NCBI GenBank assembly: GCA_002371465.1
Contig: DFIU01000010.1
Location: 1-64,000, forward strand
Reading direction: 5' to 3'
Source: Lachnospiraceae bacterium UBA3689
GTDB taxonomy: Bacteria; Bacillota; Clostridia; Lachnospirales; Lachnospiraceae
DNA: 64,000 nt
The position numbers and the translations under genes were made by a program. Shown piece by piece: positions 17,125 through 25,365 of the stretch (position 1 is the first letter of the stretch; the number at the start of each line of letters is the position of its first letter). The notes under the pieces are model-generated. The model was not told the origin of the DNA and did not search any database. It worked only from the letters and a program-made list of their open reading frames with translations.

Positions 17125-19277
17125 AGAGAAGACCTCTTTGCCTTTTGTGTCTGACTCTGATTCTGCTTTTATCGATCCTGCATGCCTTTCATCTGCCGCT
17201 TTTGCCCCAGCCCCCGGGCGACGGGCAGGCGGATGGGCTTTCAAAATCAGGGAAACCCATCACGGCGGAGGGCAAAGTTCTATCAGAGTCTATCCACGAA
17301 GACTATTCTTACTGCACCCTGTCGGATGCAGTCCTTATCCAAAATAAACAGACCATAAAAATTTCCAATATCCGGTTGTCCTTAGATGGCAGCCGCTCCT
17401 ATGGGGCGGGTGCCTTACTTAGGGTGACCGGTAATCTGGAAGGGGTGCCTGCGCCCACCAATCCCGGTCAGTTTGACGCCCAAGCCTACGCCCGGATCAA
17501 AGGCTACCGCTATCTGATGAAAAGACCCAAAGTTCAGGTGGTCAATGCTCACACCGCCCGGCTGCCGGAGTGGATGAGCCGGCAGAGGGGGAGACTTGTG
17601 GAGCGAATTGAGGAGGTCTACCCCAGGCGGCAGGCGGGAATCCTCGCCGCCATGCTGATAGGGGACAAGGGGGAGATGGAGGAAGAGGACCGGAACGAGT
17701 GGAGGATCGGCGGCATCTCCCATATGTTGGTCATCTCCGGCCTCCACCTGTCGATCCTGGGTCTTTTTCTGTGGAAACTTTTGAAGAAGTGCCGTCTGCC
17801 GGGCCGGGTCGCGGCGGGGGGAACCCTGCTCCTTCTTTTTGCCTATTCCGTCCTGACCGGCTTTGCGGTCTCGACCATCCGCGCCTTTGTCATGTTTGGT
17901 CTGGTCCTGGGAGCAAGACTGACCGGCAGGACCTACGATCCGCCGACGGCAGCGGCAGCAGCGGCTCTGCTCATTTTACTGGACAATCCCTACTACCTCT
18001 TTGACGCCGGCTTTGAGCTGTCCTTTGCCGCCGTCGGGATTTGTTTTTTATTCCGTAAGCGCAGCCGCCTGATGCTGGCTCTGATGCTCTATCTGGGCAT
18101 GCTGCCCCTGATCCTGAGCATCTTTTTTGAATTTCCCCTCTACAGCATCCCTATCAATCTGCTGGCAGTCCCCTTCTTGCCGATCATCCTGGGAACCGGG
18201 ATTTTAGGGACCCTGTTTGGGGGCTGGCTGGCTCTGCCGGCGCCTCTCCTTCTTGAGGCCATTCACCGCCTGCTTAATCTGACCGGAACCTTGCCCTTTG
18301 CCTCCATCATAGGAGGCAAGCCCCTGCTGCCGGCTCTTTTGACCTACCTTTTGCTGCTGATTATCTGGTCCTATCTGATGAACTGCTGCCGCGCCTATAA
18401 GCGTCGCCTCTTTTTTCTGCCTGCCATTCCCCTCATGATCCTGGTCCTGACCTTCCATCCATCATGGGGGAAGCTAAGATATCTTTTTCTCGATACCGGG
18501 CAGGGGGACTCCTGCCTGATCACCACCCCCTCTAAGGTCTCTTTCCTGGTCGATGCCGGATCGTCGACCGTCTATGAGACCGGCAGGAACCGGATTTTGC
18601 CGGCGATCAAATATGAGGGGGTCAGGCGGATCGATTACATGATTGCCACCCATATGGATTCCGACCATGTCGGGGGTCTGATGGAGATCCTTCAAAAGAA
18701 GATCGAGGGAGAGGAACAGCTTGAAATCGGAAATGTGGTTCTGCCCTATTTAAAACAAAGAGGGGATGCCTACAGGCAGATGGAAAAGCTGGCAAAAGAA
18801 GCCGGGGCTCGGGTTCTCTATTTATCAAAAGGGGACCGGCTTGCGACCGGCGGCGTGACCCTTACGGTCTTAGGACCGGATCCGGAGCTGGAGACGGACC
18901 CGGTCGATGAGAACGGGCAGTGCCTTGTCCTGCATATCCGCTACGGCAGGTTCGACGCCCTCCTGACCGGCGACGTGCAGGGGGAGGGGGAGAAAGAGGT
19001 CATCCGCAGCCTGGGCAGGAACCCCGACCGCTATGAGGTCCTCAAGGTCGCCCATCACGGGTCGGGTCATTCCACCCCATCTAAACTTTTGGATCAGATC
19101 AGACCCGCCGCCGCCCTCATCTCGGTCGGGGCGGGCAACCGGTACGGACATCCTTCGCCCGAGACGATTAAGAGATTAAAAAAAGCGGGCTGCGCCATTT
19201 ACCGGACCGATCGATGCGGGGCGGTGAGCGTGGAGACAGACGGTAAAACCTTTAAGATTTCCCCATTTCTTGCTTGA
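17121..19277 (+). CDS. comEC: DNA internalisation channel ComEC/Rec2
   Basis: ComEC forms the inner-membrane channel for single-stranded DNA uptake. The 718-residue protein has an N-terminal soluble domain, a multi-helix Competence domain (about 200-440) and a C-terminal metallo-beta-lactamase domain. The last shows DTGQGDSCL near 458, THMDSDHVGG near 511 and AHHGSGHS near 643. All three parts are present, so the channel looks intact. It is the last gene of the operon starting at 13365. comFC lies at 36468. Pilus genes are not in the window. Confidence 0.95.
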   Translation: MKRRPLCLLCLTLILLLSILHAFHLPLLPQPPGDGQADGLSKSGKPITAEGKVLSESIHEDYSYCTLSDAVLIQNKQTIKISNIRLSLDGSRSYGAGALLRVTGNLEGVPAPTNPGQFDAQAYARIKGYRYLMKRPKVQVVNAHTARLPEWMSRQRGRLVERIEEVYPRRQAGILAAMLIGDKGEMEEEDRNEWRIGGISHMLVISGLHLSILGLFLWKLLKKCRLPGRVAAGGTLLLLFAYSVLTGFAVSTIRAFVMFGLVLGARLTGRTYDPPTAAAAAALLILLDNPYYLFDAGFELSFAAVGICFLFRKRSRLMLALMLYLGMLPLILSIFFEFPLYSIPINLLAVPFLPIILGTGILGTLFGGWLALPAPLLLEAIHRLLNLTGTLPFASIIGGKPLLPALLTYLLLLIIWSYLMNCCRAYKRRLFFLPAIPLMILVLTFHPSWGKLRYLFLDTGQGDSCLITTPSKVSFLVDAGSSTVYETGRNRILPAIKYEGVRRIDYMIATHMDSDHVGGLMEILQKKIEGEEQLEIGNVVLPYLKQRGDAYRQMEKLAKEAGARVLYLSKGDRLATGGVTLTVLGPDPELETDPVDENGQCLVLHIRYGRFDALLTGDVQGEGEKEVIRSLGRNPDRYEVLKVAHHGSGHSTPSKLLDQIRPAAALISVGAGNRYGHPSPETIKRLKKAGCAIYRTDRCGAVSVETDGKTFKISPFLA

Positions 19278-19302
19278 CAGGAAGAGGGGAGTATCCTAGA
19301 AT
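19274..19302 (+). promoter_or_regulatory. rpsT promoter
   Basis: A consensus TTGACA (19274-19279) and TAGAAT (19297-19302) are spaced by 17 bp. The -35 overlaps the end of comEC. The leader to the rpsT start is about 95 nt and contains an ATGAA/TTCAT inverted pair just before the ribosome binding site. Confidence 0.85.
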
Positions 19303-19403
19303 AACATCTGTGTGTTTCGTCCATGCCGATGTTTCGTGTCTCCAGGCTAAAGGCGAAGCCGTGAGAATATTGATGAATTTACATTTTCATGGAGGTTATC
19401 GTT

Positions 19404-19667
19404 TTGGCTAACATCAAATCAGCAAAGAAGAGAATTCTGACGAGCGCAAAGAGAGCAGAGAGAAACAAGGCTGTTCGTTCTGAAGTTAAGACTTCTGTTA
19501 AGAAGGTAAATGCGGCAATCGAAGCCGGCAATAAGGAAGATGCCAGGAAGGCACTGCAGAACCTGCAGGGCGTCATGGGCAGAGCAACATCCAAGGGCGT
19601 TTACAAGAAGAACAACAACGCCAGAAAGATCTCCCGTATGTCCGCAAAAGTGGACGCGATGGACTGA
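19404..19667 (+). CDS. rpsT: 30S ribosomal protein S20
   Basis: S20 binds 16S rRNA early in 30S assembly. Starting at the TTG at 19404 gives 87 residues beginning LANIKSAKKR (Met in the protein), the normal S20 length and start. GGAGGT at 19391-19396 is correctly spaced for this TTG, whereas the in-frame ATG at 19389 overlaps that motif and has none of its own. Escherichia coli rpsT also starts with UUG, and S20 there represses its own translation. The gene has its own promoter and terminator. Confidence 0.96.
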   Translation: MANIKSAKKRILTSAKRAERNKAVRSEVKTSVKKVNAAIEAGNKEDARKALQNLQGVMGRATSKGVYKKNNNARKISRMSAKVDAMD

Positions 19668-19691
19668 TCGCATTTTTGTTGTAAAGGTTTC

Positions 19692-19734
19692 AAAGAGCTG
19701 TTTCGTCTGTGCTTCATAGACGGGCAGCTCTTTT
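19692..19734 (+). terminator. Terminator after rpsT
   Basis: AAAGAGCTG (19692-19700) pairs with CAGCTCTTT (19725-19733). An inner GTCT/AGAC pair lies within the loop, and a T run closes the structure. It lies 25 bp after the S20 stop. Confidence 0.8.
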
Positions 19735-19758
19735 CCGTATAGGAAGAAAGGCGGCTCT

Positions 19759-20877
19759 ATGAAAAAAAATATTCTGCCCCGGGTCCTGATCTTAACGGCG
19801 GTCCTGGGTGTCTGCCTGCTGGGAATCGGTATCGCGGCGAAAAAGCATAAGGGAGCGGAAAAGCCCCGCGAAACTGCTTTTGAGACTGTCTCTTTTGGTG
19901 AGCAGGCGGAAGGAAGGCAGAAAAACCTGCCGGCCTCCCCGACCGACTTCCCGGCGGCTGCCTACAGCCCGGACCTGATCCGGCGGAATTCAATCAGCTG
20001 GGGGATCCAAAATGGATTGATTGCAGAGGACATGAAGGACAGCTCCGTGACCAGGCAGTGGGTAAAGGACTGGTGCGCCGGGCAGGGCTTTAGCTTTCCT
20101 GACCTTGAGACCGGGGATCCCGGAGAGATCCTGCCGACCCGGACCCTCTTAAAGTTGACTTACAGCCGGGTCCAGGACCCGTCCTTTCCTCTTGAGGCGA
20201 TCAGCGACCAGACCTTGACAGCCTGGGCGCAGGCTGTCAGGCTGACGGACACGGCGCCGGATCTGTCAGCCCCGGCGTCAGCCAAGCTGGCGGCCCGCTG
20301 TCTCTACTATCTGGAGGACGGAAAGTACGAACTGGAGAATGGTCTTATGAGACTGATGCAGTTCTATCAGGGGCTGGGATTTTGGGACGGCAGGACCTGG
20401 CGCCACAAGGAGTGGCCGGTGACGACCTTTGCGATCAACGGTCACGTCATGAACGATGCCGGCTGCGGCTTCTTTGCGACAGCCATGGCTCTGTCCTACC
20501 TGTCCGAGCGCTTCATTTCCCCGATTGAATTTAAGGAAAACGGCGAGTATACCGGAAACGGGGCAGCGCACACGATCGGAGTCAATACGGCTGCCCAGTA
20601 TGGGATCCCTGCCCACCGCACGGCGGACTGGAAAGAGGCGAAAGAGGCTCTTCGGGACGGCCTCCCGGTCATGGTCCTGGAGGGACCCGGCATGTGGGCG
20701 AAGACCGGACATTTTATCCTGTTGGCGGGAATCCTGCCGGACGGGACTTTGGCGGTCTACAATCCGGGTGGGGATCCCCACACCCAGTACAATCCCCAGG
20801 ATTACGGCTTCTATACGGAGGACCAGATCAATGGGACGGCTAATCCCGAGCTGACCTACACCATATTCGGAAAATAA
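19759..20877 (+). CDS. Membrane-anchored or secreted C39-like cysteine peptidase family protein
   Basis: This 372-residue protein has one N-terminal hydrophobic segment (about 8-27) that is a signal or anchor. A variable region (about 30-205) precedes a C-terminal papain-like domain of the Peptidase_C39_2 type. The candidate catalytic residues are C236 in DAGCGFFATAMAL and H318 in TGHFILLAG, followed by YNPGGDP where the third residue usually lies. The asparagine there makes activity less certain. The substrate is unknown. It stands alone between two terminators. Confidence 0.75.
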   Translation: MKKNILPRVLILTAVLGVCLLGIGIAAKKHKGAEKPRETAFETVSFGEQAEGRQKNLPASPTDFPAAAYSPDLIRRNSISWGIQNGLIAEDMKDSSVTRQWVKDWCAGQGFSFPDLETGDPGEILPTRTLLKLTYSRVQDPSFPLEAISDQTLTAWAQAVRLTDTAPDLSAPASAKLAARCLYYLEDGKYELENGLMRLMQFYQGLGFWDGRTWRHKEWPVTTFAINGHVMNDAGCGFFATAMALSYLSERFISPIEFKENGEYTGNGAAHTIGVNTAAQYGIPAHRTADWKEAKEALRDGLPVMVLEGPGMWAKTGHFILLAGILPDGTLAVYNPGGDPHTQYNPQDYGFYTEDQINGTANPELTYTIFGK

Positions 20878-20882
20878 GAACC

Positions 20883-20911
20883 AAAAAACCGGCAGTCTCT
20901 GTCGGTTTTTT
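20883..20911. terminator. Bidirectional terminator between the peptidase gene and holA
   Basis: AAAAAACCGGCAG (20883-20895) pairs with CTGTCGGTTTTTT (20899-20911) through a TCT loop, with a single G-U pair. A and T runs at both ends suit the two convergent genes. Confidence 0.9.
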
Positions 20912-20916
20912 ATTGG

Positions 20917-21906
20917 TCAGCTGAGCCGGATCAAAATCAGTTCCACGGCAAGCCGGTCCTCCATGCCTCCGGTCTTGACCTCTTCCTCCGCCTTGACGCA
21001 GGATGCGATGCAGCTTTTGAGCGTATCTTTGGAATATTGTCTGGCGATGGGAAGGTTGCGGCGGACGGCAAAGGGGGGCATGCCCGCCTTTGCCGCGATC
21101 TGGTTGTTGCCAAGCCCCTCCGAAGCAAGCTCCTTAATCATCAGCAGCTGGTTGAACTGGCGGGCAATCAGGTAGAGGATCCGCATGGGAGGCTCTTTCA
21201 GAGCCAGCAGATCCCCATAGAGGTCCAGAGCTTTCTGCCTGTCGTGGGAGGCGACTGCCGCCACCATGTCAAAGATCCGATTCTCGGTCCGATTCTCCGT
21301 GACGGCGTCGATCACTTCCTTGGTGGCAATATCAAGTCCCTTGCCCTGGCAGTAGTTGACAATCTTGTCCGTCTCCAGGCGGATGTGGCTCATATCCGAT
21401 CCGGTCCGCGACAGGAGATAGTCCATTTCCGAGCGGCGGATCTTAACCTTTCCGTCGGTCAACAGTTTCAAGACCCAGCCCATCAGCTCCTTCTCATTTA
21501 AGGCGCTGATTTCGATGAGAGCGCCGGAAGCCTTGACCGCCTTGTACATGCGGCTGCGCTTGTCTACTTCATTTTCCGTAAAAATTAAATAGCAATAGTC
21601 CGGAACCTGCTTCAGATAGTCCGCCAGGAGGTCCGAAGATCCCTTGAAGAAACCGCTGCGGGTAACGGAGATGACCCGGTGATCCGCAAAGAAGGGCAGG
21701 GTCTCTGCCTGATCGATGATGGATGCCTCAACAGCGCCGTCATCCTCATAGGTACTAAGATTCATGGGATCCCCGTCTCCTAGAATTGCCTTAGCCAGCC
21801 GGTCCCGGTATTGCAGCTTCAGATAGTTCTCATCCCCATAGAGGAGATAGACGTGCTGAAAACTGCCTGTTTTTATCTGTGTCAGCAGATCAGATATTCC
21901 TGCCAA
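20917..21906 (-). CDS. holA: DNA polymerase III delta subunit
   Basis: HolA is the delta subunit of the clamp loader that opens the beta clamp on DNA. The 329-residue product matches the family in length and in the early YLLYGDENYLK segment and the C-terminal collar region. The start codon is TTG (complement of 21904-21906), preceded by GGGAGG at proper spacing. It is transcribed toward rpsT and the peptidase gene. In many Firmicutes comEC, holA and rpsT are neighbours, and here holA is inverted with one extra gene between. Confidence 0.93.
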   Translation of the reverse strand: MAGISDLLTQIKTGSFQHVYLLYGDENYLKLQYRDRLAKAILGDGDPMNLSTYEDDGAVEASIIDQAETLPFFADHRVISVTRSGFFKGSSDLLADYLKQVPDYCYLIFTENEVDKRSRMYKAVKASGALIEISALNEKELMGWVLKLLTDGKVKIRRSEMDYLLSRTGSDMSHIRLETDKIVNYCQGKGLDIATKEVIDAVTENRTENRIFDMVAAVASHDRQKALDLYGDLLALKEPPMRILYLIARQFNQLLMIKELASEGLGNNQIAAKAGMPPFAVRRNLPIARQYSKDTLKSCIASCVKAEEEVKTGGMEDRLAVELILIRLS

Positions 21907-21993
21907 AATTCTGTCCTCCCGCCTTGATCATTTCCACAATTATAGCAGATTATGGGGCGGTACAAGGCACGATTTCCGTGACACGGACCGGAT

Positions 21994-22163
21994 TAAAGTC
22001 TTGGTGGGAGCAGAGTCCTGATGGAAGGATAGACCTGCTGGGATCAGTGCCTTGTTGGGACTGGAGCCTTAATGAAGCCAGGGCCTAATGAAACTAGAGC
22101 TTTGACAAGCTGAGAACTCACGTTGAAAAAAGTCCTGACAGCTCCCGGAACCTTGTAAGACCT
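21994..22163. repeat. Degenerate tandem repeat, period about 16-17 bp, about ten units
   Basis: Consecutive 17-bp frames from 21994 line up on a loose pattern like NNGAGCCTTGATGGGAN. The first five units (21994-22078) align without gaps, for example CAGTGCCTTGTTGGGAC (22045-22061). Later units need small gaps and are weaker. Since 17 is not a multiple of three and stops interrupt every frame, it is not coding. It fills most of the gene-free stretch 21907-22389 before the glycerol operon. The function is unknown. Confidence 0.5.
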
Positions 22164-22232
22164 TTCCCAGATCGGCCTGTGATCAGCGTTATCGATGTCA
22201 GGGAGATTGAATCGATTTTAGGTGGAATAGAA

Positions 22233-22247
22233 TTGAAAACGCAAACA
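22233..22247 (+). promoter_or_regulatory. Candidate cre (CcpA) site upstream of glpK
   Basis: TTGAAAACGCAAACA fits the catabolite-responsive element consensus (WTGAAARCGYTWNCW) except at one position. It lies about 45 bp before the glpK -35. In Firmicutes glycerol genes are commonly under CcpA control. No ccpA gene is visible here. Confidence 0.45.
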
Positions 22248-22267
22248 ATAGCCATGACTTTGGCTAT
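22248..22267. promoter_or_regulatory. Inverted repeat upstream of the glpK promoter
   Basis: ATAGCCA (22248-22254) and TGGCTAT (22261-22267) form a perfect 7-bp inverted repeat with a 6-bp gap, directly after the cre-like site. No T run follows, so it is more likely an operator for an unidentified regulator than a terminator. Confidence 0.35.
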
Positions 22268-22291
22268 ATAGTTGATTTATTGAGGGAAAAC

Positions 22292-22320
22292 TGGATATAT
22301 CTTGTGCATATTGTTATAAT
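22292..22320 (+). promoter_or_regulatory. Promoter of the glycerol operon
   Basis: A consensus -10 TATAAT (22315-22320) has TGGATA (22292-22297) 17 bp upstream as a weak -35. The weak -35 would suit an activator or a regulated promoter. Confidence 0.55.
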
Positions 22321-22389
22321 AAGGTCGTTCGATTATGAGTGGAGGTCTTCTGTATGCAGGATTTTTGCACAAAGGAAGGGAGCAGGAAA

Positions 22390-23892
22390 ATGGGAAACCT
22401 GGTTATGGCGTTCGATGCCGGTACGACGTCGAATCGCTGTATTTTATTTAACCATGAGGGACATATCTGTTCGGTTGCGCAGAAGGAGTTTCGTCAGTAC
22501 TACCCCAAACCGGGGTGGGTGGAACATAACGCGGATGAGATCTGGACGACCCAGCTCGGCGTTGCCCGGCAGGCTATGGAAAATATTCACGCGACCGCAG
22601 GCGATATCGCCGCGATCGGCATCACCAACCAGAGGGAGACCACGATCGTCTGGGACAGGCTGACCGGCGAACCGATCTATCACGCCATCGTCTGGCAGTG
22701 CCGCAGGACTTCAAGAATCGCCGACCAGCTCAGGGCAGACGGTTATACGGACCTGATCCGGCAGAAGACGGGGCTGGTCATCGACGCCTATTTTTCCGCG
22801 ACCAAGCTCAAGTGGCTGCTGGACAATGTGCCCGGGGCGAGAGAAAAGGCGGAGGCGGGCCAGCTGCTCTTTGGAACCGTCGATACCTGGCTCATGTGGA
22901 AATTGTCCGGAGGCAAGATTCACGCGACCGATTACTCGAATGCGTCCAGAACCATGATGTTCAATATCAATACGCTTGCGTGGGACGACGAGATCCTGAA
23001 GATTCTGGATATCCCCAGGAAAATGCTGCCCCAGCCTATGCCGTCCAGCGGCATCTTCGGCTATTCGGATCCCCAGATCTTAGGGGCGGCAATCCCCATC
23101 GCCGGAGCCGCCGGAGACCAGCAGGCGGCGCTCTTCGGGCAGACCTGTTTCCGGCCGGGCGAGGCAAAGAACACCTACGGGACCGGTTGTTTTATGCTGA
23201 TGAATACAGGCGATAAGCCGGTATTTTCCAAGAATGGGTTAGTTACGACCATAGCCTGGGGGCTAAACGGCAAGGTGACCTATGCCCTTGAAGGGTCGGT
23301 CTTTGTGGCCGGTGCGGCGCTTCAGTGGCTGCGGGATGAGATGAGGATGATCGATTCGACGCCGGATTCCGAATATATCGCCAATAAGGTCAAGGATACC
23401 AACGGCTGCTACGTCGTCCCCGCCTTCACGGGTCTGGGCGCCCCCTATTGGGACCAGTACGCCAGAGGCTGCATCGTGGGATTGACCCGGGGGGTCAACA
23501 AGTACCATGTCGTCCGCGCCACTCTCGATTCCCTGGCCTATTTTGTCCACGACGTGCTGAAGGCGATGAAGGCGGACTCCGATACGGAGGTCCCGGCTCT
23601 TCGGGTGGACGGCGGCGCTTCTGCCAACAACTACCTGATGCAGATGCAGGCGGATGTTATGGACGCCCCCGTGCTTAGACCCGCCTGTGTGGAAACGACG
23701 GCGATGGGAGCTGCCTATCTGGCAGGACTGGCGGTCGGTTACTGGAAGGACCAGGATGAGGTCCTAAAGAACTGGGAAATCGACCGGACTTTTGAGCCCC
23801 AGATCACCGACAGCCAGCGGGAGAAGCTGCTCCGCGGCTGGGACAAGGCGGTCCGCTGCTCGTTTGGCTGGGCAAAGGATGAGGAAGCCTGA
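22390..23892 (+). CDS. glpK: Glycerol kinase
   Basis: GlpK phosphorylates glycerol to glycerol-3-phosphate. From the ATG at 22390 the protein has 500 residues and starts MGNLVMAFDAGTTSNRC, as in the family. An in-frame ATG at 22354 after GGAGGT would add 12 residues, so the exact start is open. The FGGY kinase motifs are present, including NQRETTIVWDR and PAFTGLGAPYWD. The loop that carries the HPr-phosphorylated histidine in enterococcal and Bacillus GlpK reads DPQILGAAIPIAG here and has no histidine. It is first in a four-gene operon. Confidence 0.96.
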   Translation: MGNLVMAFDAGTTSNRCILFNHEGHICSVAQKEFRQYYPKPGWVEHNADEIWTTQLGVARQAMENIHATAGDIAAIGITNQRETTIVWDRLTGEPIYHAIVWQCRRTSRIADQLRADGYTDLIRQKTGLVIDAYFSATKLKWLLDNVPGAREKAEAGQLLFGTVDTWLMWKLSGGKIHATDYSNASRTMMFNINTLAWDDEILKILDIPRKMLPQPMPSSGIFGYSDPQILGAAIPIAGAAGDQQAALFGQTCFRPGEAKNTYGTGCFMLMNTGDKPVFSKNGLVTTIAWGLNGKVTYALEGSVFVAGAALQWLRDEMRMIDSTPDSEYIANKVKDTNGCYVVPAFTGLGAPYWDQYARGCIVGLTRGVNKYHVVRATLDSLAYFVHDVLKAMKADSDTEVPALRVDGGASANNYLMQMQADVMDAPVLRPACVETTAMGAAYLAGLAVGYWKDQDEVLKNWEIDRTFEPQITDSQREKLLRGWDKAVRCSFGWAKDEEA

Positions 23893-23907
23893 GAAAGGAA
23901 GGAAGCA

Positions 23908-25353
23908 ATGAGGATTTATGATGCAGTGATTATCGGCGCCGGCATTACCGGCTGCGCCGTCGCGCGGTACCTGTCCCGCTATCAGGGGAATTTTCTGGTT
24001 CTGGAGAGGGAAGAGGACGTCTGCTGCGGCACGTCAAAGGCAAACAGCGCCATCATTCACGCCGGTCACGACGCCAAACATGGCAGCCTGATGGCGAAAT
24101 ATAATGTTGAGGGAAGCGAGATGTATCCGGACCTGGCTGAGGAACTGGATTTTCCCTTTCGGCAAAATGGCAGTCTGGTCCTGGCCTTTTCCAAAGAGGA
24201 CCTGCCCCGCCTGAAGGCGCTCTATGAAAACGGCGTGAAAAATGGGGTCAAGGGGTTAGAGATTATTGACGCCAAGCGGACTCGGGAGCTGGAACTCAAT
24301 GCCAGCGATCAGGCGGTCTGCGCCCTCTATGCGCCGACCGGGGGGATCGTCTGTCCCTTTGAGGCGACGATCGCTCTGGCGGAGAATGCCTGCGCCAACG
24401 GAGTCGAGTTCCGCTTTAATACGGAAGTGACCGGTTTTAGAAAGCTTGAGGCTGGCTGGGAGGTCCTGACGGCTGCCGGAAAAGCGATTGAGACGAAAGC
24501 TGTGGTCAATGCTGCCGGCGTCTACGCGGACATTTTCCACAACCTGGTATCGGAAAAGAAGATTCACATCACGCCCAGGCGGGGGGACTACTGCCTGCTC
24601 GATAAGACGACGGGGGATTTTGTCAGCCATACCATCTTCCAGCTGCCCGGCAAAGAGGGCAAGGGGGTTCTGGTGACGCCCACGGTTCACGGCAATACCC
24701 TGGTCGGTCCCACGGCGATCGACATTGAAGATAAGGAAGGAACCAATACGACGGCTGCGGGCCTCGACCAGCTGCTGCAAAAGGCGGGAGCCGCCGTCAA
24801 AAATATCCCGATCCGGGAGGTCATCACTTCCTTTGCCGGTCTTCGCGCCCACGAGGACGGCCACGAGTTCATCATCGGTGAGCCGGATGACGCCCCGCGC
24901 TTTTTTGACTGCGCCGGTATCGAATCACCGGGACTTACCTCTGCTCCCGCCATCGGACTGGATGTCGCGGATCGGATCGCCCGGACGCTGGATCTTCCCG
25001 AGGATCCCTCCTTTGTAGGGAAACGGAAGGGCTTTTTAAATCCCAACAAGCTGTCCATTAAGGAGCGCAATGACCTGATCAAAAAGGAGCCTTCCTACGG
25101 CCTGGTGATCTGCCGGTGCGAGACTATTACCGAGGGCCAGATCATCGACGCGATCCGCCGCCCGATCGGAGCCAAGAGCCTCGATGGGGTCAAACGGCGG
25201 GTCCGGGCAGGCATGGGCCGCTGTCAGGGTGGTTTTTGTTCGCCGAAAGTCATGGAGATTCTTTCCAGGGAACTGGGAGTCCCGATGGAGGAGATCACCA
25301 AATCGGGAGGAAAGTCCCAGGTGATTGTCGGAAGAGCAAAGGATCGGATCTGA
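23908..25353 (+). CDS. GlpA-like FAD-dependent oxidoreductase with BFD-type [2Fe-2S] domain
   Basis: This 481-residue protein is probably the catalytic glycerol-3-phosphate dehydrogenase of the operon. The FAD motif GAGITG is at 10-15, followed by a DAO-type oxidoreductase domain. The C-terminal ferredoxin-like domain has C402-x-C404 and C439-x4-C444, which would bind a [2Fe-2S] cluster. Such proteins are often labelled GlpA or LhgO-like. The gene context favours glycerol-3-phosphate over 2-hydroxyglutarate. It follows glpK by 15 bp with AAGGAAGG before the ATG. Confidence 0.88.
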   Translation: MRIYDAVIIGAGITGCAVARYLSRYQGNFLVLEREEDVCCGTSKANSAIIHAGHDAKHGSLMAKYNVEGSEMYPDLAEELDFPFRQNGSLVLAFSKEDLPRLKALYENGVKNGVKGLEIIDAKRTRELELNASDQAVCALYAPTGGIVCPFEATIALAENACANGVEFRFNTEVTGFRKLEAGWEVLTAAGKAIETKAVVNAAGVYADIFHNLVSEKKIHITPRRGDYCLLDKTTGDFVSHTIFQLPGKEGKGVLVTPTVHGNTLVGPTAIDIEDKEGTNTTAAGLDQLLQKAGAAVKNIPIREVITSFAGLRAHEDGHEFIIGEPDDAPRFFDCAGIESPGLTSAPAIGLDVADRIARTLDLPEDPSFVGKRKGFLNPNKLSIKERNDLIKKEPSYGLVICRCETITEGQIIDAIRRPIGAKSLDGVKRRVRAGMGRCQGGFCSPKVMEILSRELGVPMEEITKSGGKSQVIVGRAKDRI

Positions 25354-25365
25354 AAGGGGAAGAAA

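Noticed and set aside
21879..22088. A 69-codon plus-strand frame running into the spacer repeat
   Set aside because: It begins inside the holA gene and runs through the 17-bp repeat, whose period is not a multiple of three. No ribosome binding site or family was seen.
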